Notes under the pieces: generated by a model
What the model saw: only the letters and a program-made list of their open reading frames with translations
Told to the model about the DNA's origin: nothing
The model's database searches: none
Assembly: GCF_030812195.1 (NCBI RefSeq)
Contig: NZ_JAUSSF010000003.1
Coordinates: forward strand, 868,001 to 932,000
From: Chryseobacterium lathyri
GTDB taxonomy: Bacteria; Bacteroidota; Bacteroidia; Flavobacteriales; Weeksellaceae
DNA length: 64,000 nucleotides
Direction of reading: 5' to 3'
Made by a program: the position numbers and the translations under genes
Shown here: in pieces, positions 50,809-58,947 of the stretch
Numbering within the stretch: the first letter of the stretch is position 1
Layout of the letters: each line of letters opens with the position of its first letter

Positions 50809-51339
50809 ATGGACAAGTTAAGAAACTATGACGTAAGCTTTTCCGGACTTAAAAACGGTAAGCACGTGTTCAAATTTGAGATAGATAAAACGTTCTTTCA
50901 ATTATTTGACACTGAACAGGAATTTACAAATCCTAAAATAACAGCAGATGTTTTTCTTGAAAAGCATACTACATTTTTAGAATTTGAGATCAAAGTACAT
51001 GGAACAGTAGAACTTATTTGTGATATCACAAATGATGAATTCAACTATCCTATTGAAAACGAGATTAGAATTTTGGTGCATTTTGGTGAAGAATACGACG
51101 ACAGCAATGAAGACGTCATTACCATCCCAGCCTCAGATCATGCATTCAATGTGGCGCAGCTGATCTATGAAAATGTACAGCTTTCTATACCGATGAAAAA
51201 GATTTCACCGAATGTAAGCGATGAAGATCTGGAAATTCTGAACAGGTTCAGTCCAAAAGATATTGAAGAGCCTGAGGAGGAAAATTATAATAGCGATCCC
51301 AGATGGGACGCGCTAAGAAAGTTAAAAGATAATAATTAA
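50809..51339 (+). CDS. DUF177 (YceD-like) protein
   Basis: 176 residues from the ATG at 50809. The YceD/DUF177 core includes YDVSFSGLKNGKHVFKFEIDKTFF, VHGTVELICDIT (where many members have a Cys pair; one Cys remains) and LIYENVQLSIPMKKISP. It is linked to rpmF almost everywhere in bacteria, and in plants and bacteria the family is implicated in 23S rRNA processing. The rpmF gene follows at 67 bases. Confidence 0.9.
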   Translation: MDKLRNYDVSFSGLKNGKHVFKFEIDKTFFQLFDTEQEFTNPKITADVFLEKHTTFLEFEIKVHGTVELICDITNDEFNYPIENEIRILVHFGEEYDDSNEDVITIPASDHAFNVAQLIYENVQLSIPMKKISPNVSDEDLEILNRFSPKDIEEPEEENYNSDPRWDALRKLKDNN

Positions 51340-51405
51340 ATAAAATAATTTAAATATGATGAGATGATGAATCTCATCGCTCATCAATTAAAAAAGTTAT
51401 TCAAA

Positions 51406-51609
51406 ATGGCACATCCTAAGAGAAGACAGTCGTCCACAAGAAGAGATAAGAGAAGAACTCATTATAAAGCAGTAGTTCCTCAATTAGCTAAAGATGCAAC
51501 AACTGGTGAACTTCACCTTTACCACAGAGCTCACTGGCATGAAGGAAAACTTTACTACAGAGGTAAAGTAGTATTGGAAAAAGAAGTAGCAACTACAGAA
51601 GAAAACTAA
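51406..51609 (+). CDS. rpmF: Large ribosomal subunit protein bL32
   Basis: 67 residues: MAHPKRRQSSTRRDKRRTHY is the family's opening, followed by LHLYHRAHWHEGKLYYRGK. The ATG at 51406 was chosen because bL32 begins exactly there; an upstream reading from 51364 adds residues unrelated to the family. The zinc-ribbon cysteines found in some bL32 proteins are absent, so this is the Cys-less type. A terminator follows. Confidence 0.97.
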   Translation: MAHPKRRQSSTRRDKRRTHYKAVVPQLAKDATTGELHLYHRAHWHEGKLYYRGKVVLEKEVATTEEN

Positions 51610-51645
51610 GAGTCGCTTTTCATTAAAAAAGCCTCATTTTAATAC

Positions 51646-51683
51646 AAAAACCGCCCAATTTTGATAAAATTAGGCGGTTTTTT
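51646..51683 (+). terminator. Intrinsic terminator of DUF177-rpmF
   Basis: AAAAACCGCC/GGCGGTTTTT stem with an inner AATTTT/AAAATT pairing, followed by T. Confidence 0.88.
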
Positions 51684-51713
51684 GTTGTTTTTTGTGTTTT
51701 TTTGGTATCTTTG
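51681..51713 (+). promoter_or_regulatory. Promoter of accB-accC
   Basis: A TTG-rich stretch (TTG at 51682 or 51685) with an 18-21-base spacer to TATCTTTG at 51706-51713, starting in the T-run of the preceding terminator. Confidence 0.65.
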
Positions 51714-51736
51714 GGACAAAATCAAATATCAAATTT

Positions 51737-52219
51737 ATGGACATTAAAGACATACAGAATCTTATTAAGTTTGTATCTAAAGCTGAAGTTTCAGAAGTAA
51801 AATACAAAACTAAAGATTTCGAAATCACTATTAAAACTCCATTAGCCGGTAGCGATGCGGTTTATGCACAGCCTGCAGTTTACCATACAGCTCCTCAGGC
51901 TGCATCGGCTCCTGCTCCTGTAGCAGCTCCGGCAGCGGCTCCTGCTGAAAAAGCGGAAGCAGCATCTGATGACAGCAAATATGTAGCTATCAAATCTCCT
52001 ATGATCGGTACTTTCTACAGAAAACCATCACCGGATAAAGATGTATTTGTAAATGTAGGTGACGAAGTTTCTGCAGGAAAAGTAGTTTGCGTAATCGAAG
52101 CAATGAAGTTATTCAACCAGATCGATTCTGAGATCAGCGGAAAAATTGTTAAGATCTTAGTAGACGACGCCACTCCGGTAGAATATGACCAGCCTTTATT
52201 CTTAGTAGACCCATCTTAA
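51737..52219 (+). CDS. accB: Acetyl-CoA carboxylase biotin carboxyl carrier protein
   Basis: 160 residues from the ATG at 51737. An N-terminal helical region (MDIKDIQNLIKFVSKAEVSE), an Ala/Pro-rich flexible linker (residues 45-75), and a biotinyl domain with biotin acceptor K124 in IEAMKLF. The carrier shuttles carboxybiotin between AccC and the carboxyltransferase in malonyl-CoA synthesis. Followed by accC after about 100 bases that hold two kinds of tandem repeat. Confidence 0.96.
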   Translation: MDIKDIQNLIKFVSKAEVSEVKYKTKDFEITIKTPLAGSDAVYAQPAVYHTAPQAASAPAPVAAPAAAPAEKAEAASDDSKYVAIKSPMIGTFYRKPSPDKDVFVNVGDEVSAGKVVCVIEAMKLFNQIDSEISGKIVKILVDDATPVEYDQPLFLVDPS

Positions 52220-52220
52220 T

Positions 52221-52254
52221 TTAGAGTTAGATGTTAGACATTAGATGTTAGACT
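52221..52254 (+). repeat. Array of TTAGANN heptamers between accB and accC
   Basis: Units TTAGAG (6), TTAGATG, TTAGACA, TTAGATG, TTAGACT with a 7-base period, immediately after the accB stop. Confidence 0.8.
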
Positions 52255-52275
52255 TAATTCTGCATTCAAAATAAC

Positions 52276-52310
52276 ATTATCTAATTTTCAAATTATCTAA
52301 TTTTCAAATT
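52276..52310 (+). repeat. Two perfect 16-bp tandem repeats before accC
   Basis: ATTATCTAATTTTCAA occurs twice in tandem (52276-52291, 52292-52307) and continues with ATT. It ends just upstream of the accC ATG at 52318. Confidence 0.9.
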
Positions 52311-52317
52311 GAAGAAG

Positions 52318-53673
52318 ATGTTCAAAAAAATATTAATAGCCAATCGTGGCGAAATTGCAATGCGTATTTTACGTACCTGCAAAGAAATGGGGATCAAGAC
52401 CGTTGCGGTATACTCTACTGCAGACAAAGACAGCCTTCATGTAAGATTTGCTGATGAAGCAGTTTGTATAGGTCCTGCTATGAGCAAGGACTCTTACCTT
52501 AAAATCCCTAATATTATTGCGGCAGCAGAAATTACTAATGCTGATGCCATTCATCCAGGTTACGGATTCCTGTCTGAAAATGCCAACTTCTCCAGAATCT
52601 GCCAGAAAAATAACATCAAATTCATTGGTGCTTCTCCTGAACAGATCGAAAAAATGGGTGATAAGGCAAACGCCAAAGCAACGATGAAAGCTGCAGGAGT
52701 ACCATGTGTACCCGGTTCTGACGGATTAATCGAATCTTACGAGCATGCTGTAAAAGTAGCTGAAGAAACGGGATATCCTGTGATGATCAAAGCTACTGCA
52801 GGTGGCGGCGGAAAAGGAATGAGAGCCGTATGGAAAGCTGAAGACCTTAAAGATCACTGGGAATCTGCAATTCAGGAAGCTGTGGCGGCCTTCGGAAACG
52901 GAGGAATGTACATGGAGAAACTGATTGAAGAGCCAAGACATATCGAGATTCAGGTTGCAGGTGACCAATTTGGTAAAGCATGCCATCTTTCTGAAAGAGA
53001 CTGTTCTGTACAGAGAAGAAACCAGAAACTGACTGAAGAAACTCCTTCTCCGTTCATGACTGATGAACTTCGTGAGAAAATGGGTGAAGCTGCCGTAAAA
53101 GCTGCTGAATTTATTGGATATGAAGGGGTGGGAACTATTGAATTCCTTGTAGATAAACACAGAAATTTCTATTTCATGGAAATGAATACAAGAATTCAGG
53201 TGGAACATCCTATCACTGAACAGGTAATTGATTATGACCTGATCAGAGAACAGATCCTTCTTGCTGCAGGAACGCCTATTTCAGGAATCAACTATTACCC
53301 GAAATTACACTCAATTGAGTGTAGAATCAATGCTGAAGATCCTTATGCCGACTTCAGACCTTCTCCCGGGAAAATCACAAGATTAAATATTCCCGGCGGA
53401 CACGGAATCAGAGTAGATACTCACGTATATTCAGGATATACCATTCCTTCCAATTATGACTCAATGATCGCTAAGCTTATTACTACGGCTCAAACCCGTG
53501 AGGAAGCTATCGCTAAAATGAAACGCGCATTGGAAGAATTTTATATTGAAGGGGTAAAAACAACTATTCCTTTCCATAGACAGCTGATGGATAATGAAGA
53601 TTATCTGGCCGGAAACTATACAACAAAATTCATGGAAGATTTTGTAATGGATAGAAAATATGATAATCACTAA
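52318..53673 (+). CDS. accC: Acetyl-CoA carboxylase biotin carboxylase subunit
   Basis: 451 residues from the ATG at 52318 (MFKKILIANRGEIAMR). ATP-grasp enzyme: GGGGKGMR loop, EERDCS-type SERDCSVQRRNQKLTEE, FMEMNTRIQVEHPITE and the C-terminal domain with YDSMIAKLI. It carboxylates biotin on AccB using bicarbonate and ATP. The TTG at 52309 would add three residues and falls in the tandem repeat; I rejected it. No accA or accD in the window. Confidence 0.97.
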   Translation: MFKKILIANRGEIAMRILRTCKEMGIKTVAVYSTADKDSLHVRFADEAVCIGPAMSKDSYLKIPNIIAAAEITNADAIHPGYGFLSENANFSRICQKNNIKFIGASPEQIEKMGDKANAKATMKAAGVPCVPGSDGLIESYEHAVKVAEETGYPVMIKATAGGGGKGMRAVWKAEDLKDHWESAIQEAVAAFGNGGMYMEKLIEEPRHIEIQVAGDQFGKACHLSERDCSVQRRNQKLTEETPSPFMTDELREKMGEAAVKAAEFIGYEGVGTIEFLVDKHRNFYFMEMNTRIQVEHPITEQVIDYDLIREQILLAAGTPISGINYYPKLHSIECRINAEDPYADFRPSPGKITRLNIPGGHGIRVDTHVYSGYTIPSNYDSMIAKLITTAQTREEAIAKMKRALEEFYIEGVKTTIPFHRQLMDNEDYLAGNYTTKFMEDFVMDRKYDNH

Positions 53674-53693
53674 GATTATTGATATATAAATGT

Positions 53694-53724
53694 AAAACTG
53701 CCTCATTTCTGAGGCAGTTTTTTT
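53694..53724 (+). terminator. Intrinsic terminator of accB-accC
   Basis: AAAACTGCCTCA-TTTC-TGAGGCAGTTTT with more T after it. Confidence 0.93.
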
Positions 53725-53945
53725 ATGCTTGATTCTACAATGACTTATTTTTTTGAATAAAAATTTATATGTATTTCAAGACCCCATCCAATCGTCCTAT
53801 CCATCGGGAGTCTACAGATCCTTAATATAAAAATACATAAATCACTGATTTTTAGCCAACAACAAACCTAACAACTGTTAGTCGAAGAATTACGACACTT
53901 TTTAAGATTTCCTCAATTTTTTTTTCTTGATAATATAATTACTTC

Positions 53946-53953
53946 TAAATTTG
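53946..53953 (+). promoter_or_regulatory. -7 promoter box (TAAATTTG) for tssD
   Basis: TAAATTTG with a possible TTG at 53927-53929 (16-base spacer). The leader is about 45 bases. The rest of the 330-bp gap holds the accC terminator and a small dyad (CTAACA-AC-TGTTAG at 53869-53882), with no ORF. Confidence 0.5.
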
Positions 53954-54004
53954 GTGACATAAGATATCAAATCACACAATATTAACATTTAAAATTTACT
54001 AATC

Positions 54005-54412
54005 ATGGCAGAAAGAAATTCAAGAGGAATTCTAAAATTCAATGGCGGTGAAGGACAGAAGTTATTAAAACTTAACTACAGTGTATCCCGTTCTACAGAT
54101 GTATCAGGAAGAGTGGCATCAGATCCTTCTAATGCATTGATCAAAATTACGGTTGAAGCTACAGAAAAATCAGATATTCTGGAAAGTCTTCTTAACGGAA
54201 AATACAAGCCTACAACCGGAGAGGTTACATTCAACAAGTCTCATGAAGAAGGAACACTGACTACTTTGAAATGGGAAAACGGATATGTTATCCAGCACGA
54301 AGTAGATTTCGATGCGGTAGATGACAACAGTATGTACATCAGCTTTGTAGTAAGTGCAGAACTTATTGATCTGGGTAATTCTTCTTATAGAGCAGAATGG
54401 CCTACATCTTAA
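54005..54412 (+). CDS. tssD: T6SS tube protein TssD (Hcp), solitary
   Basis: 135 residues, no signal peptide. The pattern (GILKFNGGEGQKLLKLNYSV, DVSGRVASDPSNALIKITVEAT, LLNGKYKPTTGEVTFNKS, MYISFVVSAELIDLGN, AEWPT) matches the Bacteroidota TssD family that forms the inner tube of type VI secretion. No other tss genes (sheath, baseplate, VgrG, ATPase) are in the window, so it is an unlinked copy. It has its own promoter and terminator. It might be a secreted tube subunit or an adapter for a T6SS encoded elsewhere. Confidence 0.88.
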   Translation: MAERNSRGILKFNGGEGQKLLKLNYSVSRSTDVSGRVASDPSNALIKITVEATEKSDILESLLNGKYKPTTGEVTFNKSHEEGTLTTLKWENGYVIQHEVDFDAVDDNSMYISFVVSAELIDLGNSSYRAEWPTS

Positions 54413-54438
54413 GAATCTAATTTCTAAATCAAAACATC

Positions 54439-54484
54439 AGACAGAATGGTAAACCGAAGTAAGGGATACTATTCTGTCTTTTTT
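54439..54484 (+). terminator. Intrinsic terminator of tssD
   Basis: AGACAGAAT/ATTCTGTCT with a loop of about 23 bases that can itself fold, followed by TTTTT. The remaining 250 bases before rocD have no ORF or repeat that I can support. Confidence 0.75.
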
Positions 54485-54719
54485 GCTGTATTGAAAAAAT
54501 ACTGTTCTTTAAAAGATTGCAGTGTGTATGAACATGAACCAAATATAACAAAACACTGTTCTAAAAATAATTCAGATCATGCCGGAAAGATATAAAACCT
54601 ACACCGTCTGGTCAGGAAAGAAATATTTTCTAAAACAGCACATCCCAACGTGAAAATACACTTTAAATACTATCCTGTACCGTATTACGTTTTTGTTCAT
54701 GCATCTCATTAATAATGCT

Positions 54720-54727
54720 TAAATTTG
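54720..54727 (+). promoter_or_regulatory. -7 promoter box (TAAATTTG) for rocD
   Basis: TAAATTTG, 16 bases before the ATG at 54744; TTTG at 54692-54695 is a possible -33 at 24 bases. Confidence 0.5.
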
Positions 54728-54743
54728 TCAAAAACCAAAACAT

Positions 54744-55991
54744 ATGTCAACAGCAGCAACAGCAAAAAACTCACAGTATTTTATTGACCTTGAAGACAAA
54801 CATGGAGCCCATAACTATCACCCTCTGCCAGTGGTCCTTGACCGAGGAGAAGGCGTTTTTGTATGGGACGTGGAAGGCAAGAAATACTATGATTTTCTTT
54901 CAGCATATTCTGCTGTGAACCAAGGACATTCCCACCCCAAAATAGTAGCCGCACTTGTAGATCAGGCTCAGAAACTAGCCCTGACCTCAAGAGCATTTTA
55001 CAATTCAAAATTAGGCGAATACGAGAAAAAAATTACTTCCCTTTTTGGATTTGACAAGGTACTTCCTATGAATTCCGGAGCTGAAGCCGTAGAAACGGCC
55101 GTAAAATTAGCCAGAAAATGGAGCTATGAAGTAAAGGGAATTTCAGAAAATGCAGCCAAGATCATCGTATGCGAAAATAATTTCCACGGAAGAACAACTA
55201 CCATTGTTTCTTTCTCCAACGATCCCGATGCTAACCAAAACTATGGCCCCTTCACACCAGGATTCATAAAGATACCTTACAATGATACTGCAGCGTTAGA
55301 AGAGGTGCTGAACAGAGAAGCAGAAAATATCGCTGCATTTTTAGTGGAGCCTATTCAGGGTGAAGCCGGTGTTTATGTTCCGGATGAAGGTTTCCTGAAA
55401 AATGCTTCTGAATTATGTAAAAAACATAACGTACTGTTTATTGCAGATGAGGTACAGACCGGTATTGCAAGAACAGGACAACTGATTGCCTGCCATCACG
55501 AAAATGTACAGCCTGATATTCTTATTTTAGGGAAAGCCCTTTCCGGAGGAATGTATCCTGTTTCTGCAGTGTTGGCCGATGACAGCATTATGAATGTGAT
55601 TAGACCAGGACAGCACGGTTCTACATTCGGAGGAAATCCTGTCGCGTGTGCCGTAGCAGTAGCAGCATTGGATGTAGTTGCCGATGAGAAACTTTCCGAA
55701 AGAGCAGAACATTTGGGCCAGCTTTTCAGAGCAGAAATAGAAAAGATCATTAAAGAAAACAGTCTTATTACCAAAGTAAGAGGAAAAGGCCTTTTGAATG
55801 CTATTTTGATTAATGATACTCCAGACAGCTCTACAGCATGGAATTTATGTCTGCAGCTAAAGGAAAATGGTCTTTTGGCCAAACCTACCCATGGTAATAT
55901 CATCAGATTGGCACCACCTTTGGTTATTACAGAAGAGCAGCTTTTAGACTGTGTCAAAATCATTGAAAAAACTATTACAGAATTTCGTTAA
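54744..55991 (+). CDS. rocD: Ornithine--oxo-acid transaminase
   Basis: 415 residues, class III PLP aminotransferase. Conserved: NYHPLPVVLDRGEGVFVWD, LSAYSAVNQGH, NSGAEAVETA, ADEVQTGIARTG, and the PLP lysine K264 in ILGKALSGG. It converts ornithine and 2-oxoglutarate to glutamate semialdehyde and glutamate. The opening and the SAYSAVNQGH block match ornithine aminotransferase rather than acetylornithine aminotransferase. Its TAA overlaps the ATG of the next gene (TAATG), so a biosynthetic enzyme is coupled to a glycosyltransferase. Confidence 0.94.
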   Translation: MSTAATAKNSQYFIDLEDKHGAHNYHPLPVVLDRGEGVFVWDVEGKKYYDFLSAYSAVNQGHSHPKIVAALVDQAQKLALTSRAFYNSKLGEYEKKITSLFGFDKVLPMNSGAEAVETAVKLARKWSYEVKGISENAAKIIVCENNFHGRTTTIVSFSNDPDANQNYGPFTPGFIKIPYNDTAALEEVLNREAENIAAFLVEPIQGEAGVYVPDEGFLKNASELCKKHNVLFIADEVQTGIARTGQLIACHHENVQPDILILGKALSGGMYPVSAVLADDSIMNVIRPGQHGSTFGGNPVACAVAVAALDVVADEKLSERAEHLGQLFRAEIEKIIKENSLITKVRGKGLLNAILINDTPDSSTAWNLCLQLKENGLLAKPTHGNIIRLAPPLVITEEQLLDCVKIIEKTITEFR

Positions 55992-56746
55992 TGAAGTTAT
56001 CAGTCTGTTATATTGTTTTAAATGGGGAAAGAATCATTGAAAAAAGTATCAGCAGCGTCTATGAGATAGCTGATGAGATTATTGTCGTTGATTCTTTTTC
56101 CACAGACAAAACTGAAGAGATCTGCACTGGGTTTCCAAAAGTAAAATTTATCAGAAAAAAATTTCACGGCTTCGGCTGTCAGAAAAACTATACCCTGTCT
56201 GAAGCTTCCGGAGAATGGATACTGTTTTTGGATTCTGATGAAGTTCCGGATAAAACTGCTGTAAATGCTATTAAAGAAGTTTTAACAACTTCCAGTCCTG
56301 CCTATAACGTATACGAAATCCACTTCAACAATATCCTGCTGAAGAAAACCATAAAATATGGTGGCTGGGGTAATGTGTGGAGAGAAAGATTCTTCAGAAA
56401 AGGCCACGGAAAATACTCTGACGATCTGGTGCATGAATGTTTTATTACACAGGATAAAAAAGGAAAACTTCCCGGAAATATTGATCACTACACCTATAAA
56501 AGCATTGCCCATCACATTGAAAAGATCAATAATTATACACAACTCATGGCAGAAAAAAAAGTTTTGAACGGAAAATCTGTATCTCTTTTTAAGATTATTT
56601 TTTCCCCGTTCTATGACTTTATGAAAACCTATTTTTTTAAGCTGGGCTTTCTGGATGGTGTTGCCGGATTTTATATATCGATTACCGGAGCATTTTACAC
56701 CTTTCTGAAATACATAAAAATAAACGAGATCTACAAATTCAAATAA
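55991..56746 (+). CDS. Glycosyltransferase family 2, WaaE/KdtX-like
   Basis: 251 residues. SVCYIVLNGERIIEKSISSV, EIIVVDSFSTDKTEEI, NYTLSEASGEWILFLDSDE and a W-rich block (YGGWGNVWRERFFRK) are typical of WaaE-type GT2 enzymes that extend the LPS inner core. A hydrophobic region near residues 200-240 may contact the membrane. It overlaps rocD by one base. Confidence 0.88.
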   Translation: MKLSVCYIVLNGERIIEKSISSVYEIADEIIVVDSFSTDKTEEICTGFPKVKFIRKKFHGFGCQKNYTLSEASGEWILFLDSDEVPDKTAVNAIKEVLTTSSPAYNVYEIHFNNILLKKTIKYGGWGNVWRERFFRKGHGKYSDDLVHECFITQDKKGKLPGNIDHYTYKSIAHHIEKINNYTQLMAEKKVLNGKSVSLFKIIFSPFYDFMKTYFFKLGFLDGVAGFYISITGAFYTFLKYIKINEIYKFK

Positions 56747-56768
56747 ATATCTTTCAGATTAAAATAAA

Positions 56769-56804
56769 AACAGTCAGCTTAATTGTATTATAGCCGGCTG
56801 TTCT
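56769..56804 (+). terminator. Probable terminator after WaaE-like gene
   Basis: AACAGTCAGCT pairs with AGCCGGCTGTT (one G-T pair, one mismatch) but has little T-run. The remaining 260 bases to 57068 are AT-rich with no other signal. Confidence 0.4.
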
Positions 56805-57068
56805 ATTCTGCGTATTTCTTTTTCCTGTTTGCTGTCCTTACTTAATACACCTTCTTTAATTTTGAAGTTAAATCTTATTTTAATATATTTTTAAGCCAGT
56901 GCGTTCAATATTTAATTAATTTTGAATTCTGTAACAGATGTCTTTTTTTGTAGACTCATATATTATTCAGGGAATCAGTTAGTCGGTAATAAATACAATT
57001 ATATAGCCCGTAAATAATTTTATCGACAATCATTCCATAAAACATACGGTTTATACATTCAGATAACC

Positions 57069-57812
57069 ATGCTCAGATTTGTCAAAAGGACACTCGGATT
57101 TTCAGGAACAGAAAGTGTCCGTATTCTCATGTATCATAAAGTTCTGCCGGAGAAAAAAATTTCCTGCAGAGATTTGCTGACGGTTTCAGCAGAAGATCTG
57201 GAACAGCAATTTAAGTACATTAAAAATAATTATAACACTTTATTTTTTAATGACCTGAAGGCTAATGGCCAGCTGAAGCGCAAGCTTATACTCACTTTTG
57301 ATGATGGCTATCTCAACAATCTTCAGTACTTGGTCCCATTGTTGGAAAAATATCGCTTGAAAGCCACAATCTTCATTCCGACCGAACTTATCCAGGAAAA
57401 TGAAACAAGTGAAAACCGCCAGTTAATGACCTTTGATGAGATCAGGTCCCTCAACCCTGAAATTGTGGAAATTGCACTTCACAGCCACTCTCATAAGAAC
57501 TATTCGCAGATCTCACTGCAGGAAGCAGCAGATGATATTCATAAAAATATCCGTACCCTTGAAGAAAATGAAATACCGTTTACCAAGGTGCTCGCTTACC
57601 CTTATGGCAAATTTCCTAAGAAAAGAGAACAAAAAAAAGAATTCTTCTCCATACTCGAAAAGGCAGGAATTATTTCTGCAGTACGCATCGGTAACAATAT
57701 TGCCTACTATCCATGGAAAAATAAATTTGAGATCAAAAGGATTGACATCAGGGGTGGTGACAGTTTTGATGTATTTAAGTGGAAATTAAGGCTCGGAAAG
57801 ATTAAGCTTTAA
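57069..57812 (+). CDS. Polysaccharide deacetylase (CE4)
   Basis: 247 residues. NodB homology domain: ILMYHKVLP, LTFDDGYLNN (first metal motif with the catalytic Asp), LHSHSHKNY (second motif with two His), and VLAYPYGKFP. No signal peptide. It removes acetyl groups from sugars in surface-polysaccharide synthesis. Its TAA shares a TTAA with the convergent glycosyltransferase gene. Confidence 0.9.
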   Translation: MLRFVKRTLGFSGTESVRILMYHKVLPEKKISCRDLLTVSAEDLEQQFKYIKNNYNTLFFNDLKANGQLKRKLILTFDDGYLNNLQYLVPLLEKYRLKATIFIPTELIQENETSENRQLMTFDEIRSLNPEIVEIALHSHSHKNYSQISLQEAADDIHKNIRTLEENEIPFTKVLAYPYGKFPKKREQKKEFFSILEKAGIISAVRIGNNIAYYPWKNKFEIKRIDIRGGDSFDVFKWKLRLGKIKL

Positions 57813-58888
57813 TTCAGCAGCTCATTGTAAAGTTTTTCATAAGCTCCGGCCATTTCAAGGTATCCGAACTTTATGGCTCTCTGCTTTAGCTGTAAGGCAT
57901 ATTCAGCCGTCCTGGAACCATAAGTCTGCATTCCGTATGCATAAACCTGCTGCATATGCTCCACTGAAAAGTCGTCAAAATAAAAAGCCAGATCCCCTCC
58001 AATTTCAGGAAGGCTGGTTAATTTGCTTAAAAAAACAGGCTTTCCAAAATACATGGCCTCAACGGGAGGAATGCCAAAACCTTCTGCCAATGAGGGATGA
58101 CAATACGATTCGCAATGCTGGAGAAGAAAATATTTTTCATTATTATCTATATTTTCCAAAATATGCACTTTCCCTTCCAGTCCCAGTATTTTTATTTTCT
58201 CTAAAAATCTCTCTTTATAGGCAGATTTTGCAGATGAAGTTACCAATACAAGATGCCTGTCATTTTTTGAAATAAGGTCTAAAAGCGCTTCTTGATTTTT
58301 TTTTGGGAAAAGCACCCCGATATTTAAAATATATTTCTTCCCGATGAAACCGTAAGTATGTTCAGAAGTGAACTCTGTGGTTACAGGAAAAACCAGTCCG
58401 TTATAGATCACTTTTACTTTAACATTGTTTTTTAAAGTAAAAAATTTCCTGTTCTTAAGAAAATCTTCTTTTACAAATTCTGAAATACAAACTATGGCAT
58501 CTGCATTACCTATATTTTTCTGAACCAGTTTTGTATATTTTTTTACTTTTTGTTCCGAACTTCCATCGTGAAGAAAATTAAGATCATGGAGCGTTACTAC
58601 CTTTTTCTGCCCTTTTTTTACAATATGAAAATATTTGGAAAGCTGATGAGCGGTATGGATCAGGGAAAAAGATTGAGTATTTATAGAAAATTTCTTCTGC
58701 CAGAACTTCCAGTTGATAATATTAAAGTTTTTTTTTGTCTGCGGAATATTTTTTTTTGGTCCGTAAAAAGTATACTCAAAATCAGAGGGTTTCTCGTCCA
58801 GACCCTTTATTAATGAAACACATACGTTGGCGATTCCCGACTTCGGGTACTTCAATCTTTCGGCATCAATAAGGATTTTCTTTTTCAT
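57809..58888 (-). CDS. Glycosyltransferase family 4-like
   Basis: 359 residues from the ATG at 58888. The GT-B fold is shown by ILIDAERLKYPKSGIANV at the start, VCISEFVKEDFL, IYNGL, and the donor site SLAEGFGIPPVEAMYFGKPVFLS. A start at 58906 (MKSLTG...) would add six residues. The only minus-strand gene among the polysaccharide genes of this region. Sugar specificity unknown. Confidence 0.88.
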   Translation of the reverse strand: MKKKILIDAERLKYPKSGIANVCVSLIKGLDEKPSDFEYTFYGPKKNIPQTKKNFNIINWKFWQKKFSINTQSFSLIHTAHQLSKYFHIVKKGQKKVVTLHDLNFLHDGSSEQKVKKYTKLVQKNIGNADAIVCISEFVKEDFLKNRKFFTLKNNVKVKVIYNGLVFPVTTEFTSEHTYGFIGKKYILNIGVLFPKKNQEALLDLISKNDRHLVLVTSSAKSAYKERFLEKIKILGLEGKVHILENIDNNEKYFLLQHCESYCHPSLAEGFGIPPVEAMYFGKPVFLSKLTSLPEIGGDLAFYFDDFSVEHMQQVYAYGMQTYGSRTAEYALQLKQRAIKFGYLEMAGAYEKLYNELLN

Positions 58889-58935
58889 TCCGGTCAGGCT
58901 TTTCATCAAAAATATAAATTTAAATATGAAATTTT

Positions 58936-58943
58936 TATTTTTG
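58936..58943 (+). promoter_or_regulatory. -7 promoter box (TATTTTTG), leaderless start
   Basis: TATTTTTG ends four bases before the ATG at 58948. With usual spacing from the -7 box, transcription would begin at or next to the start codon. Confidence 0.6.
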
Positions 58944-58947
58944 CAGT

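Noticed and set aside
53869..53882. CTAACA-AC-TGTTAG dyad as an operator for tssD
   Set aside because: Short arms, AT-rich context and no second copy; chance cannot be excluded.
54005..54412. A T6SS gene cluster
   Set aside because: Only tssD is visible; flanking genes are accC and rocD.
54583..54654. A tiny ORF of about 24 codons upstream of rocD
   Set aside because: No promoter or terminator of its own, and no recognisable product; too little to support.
54439..54743. A regulatory RNA or riboswitch upstream of rocD
   Set aside because: I see no conserved riboswitch core; only the tssD terminator and a promoter box.
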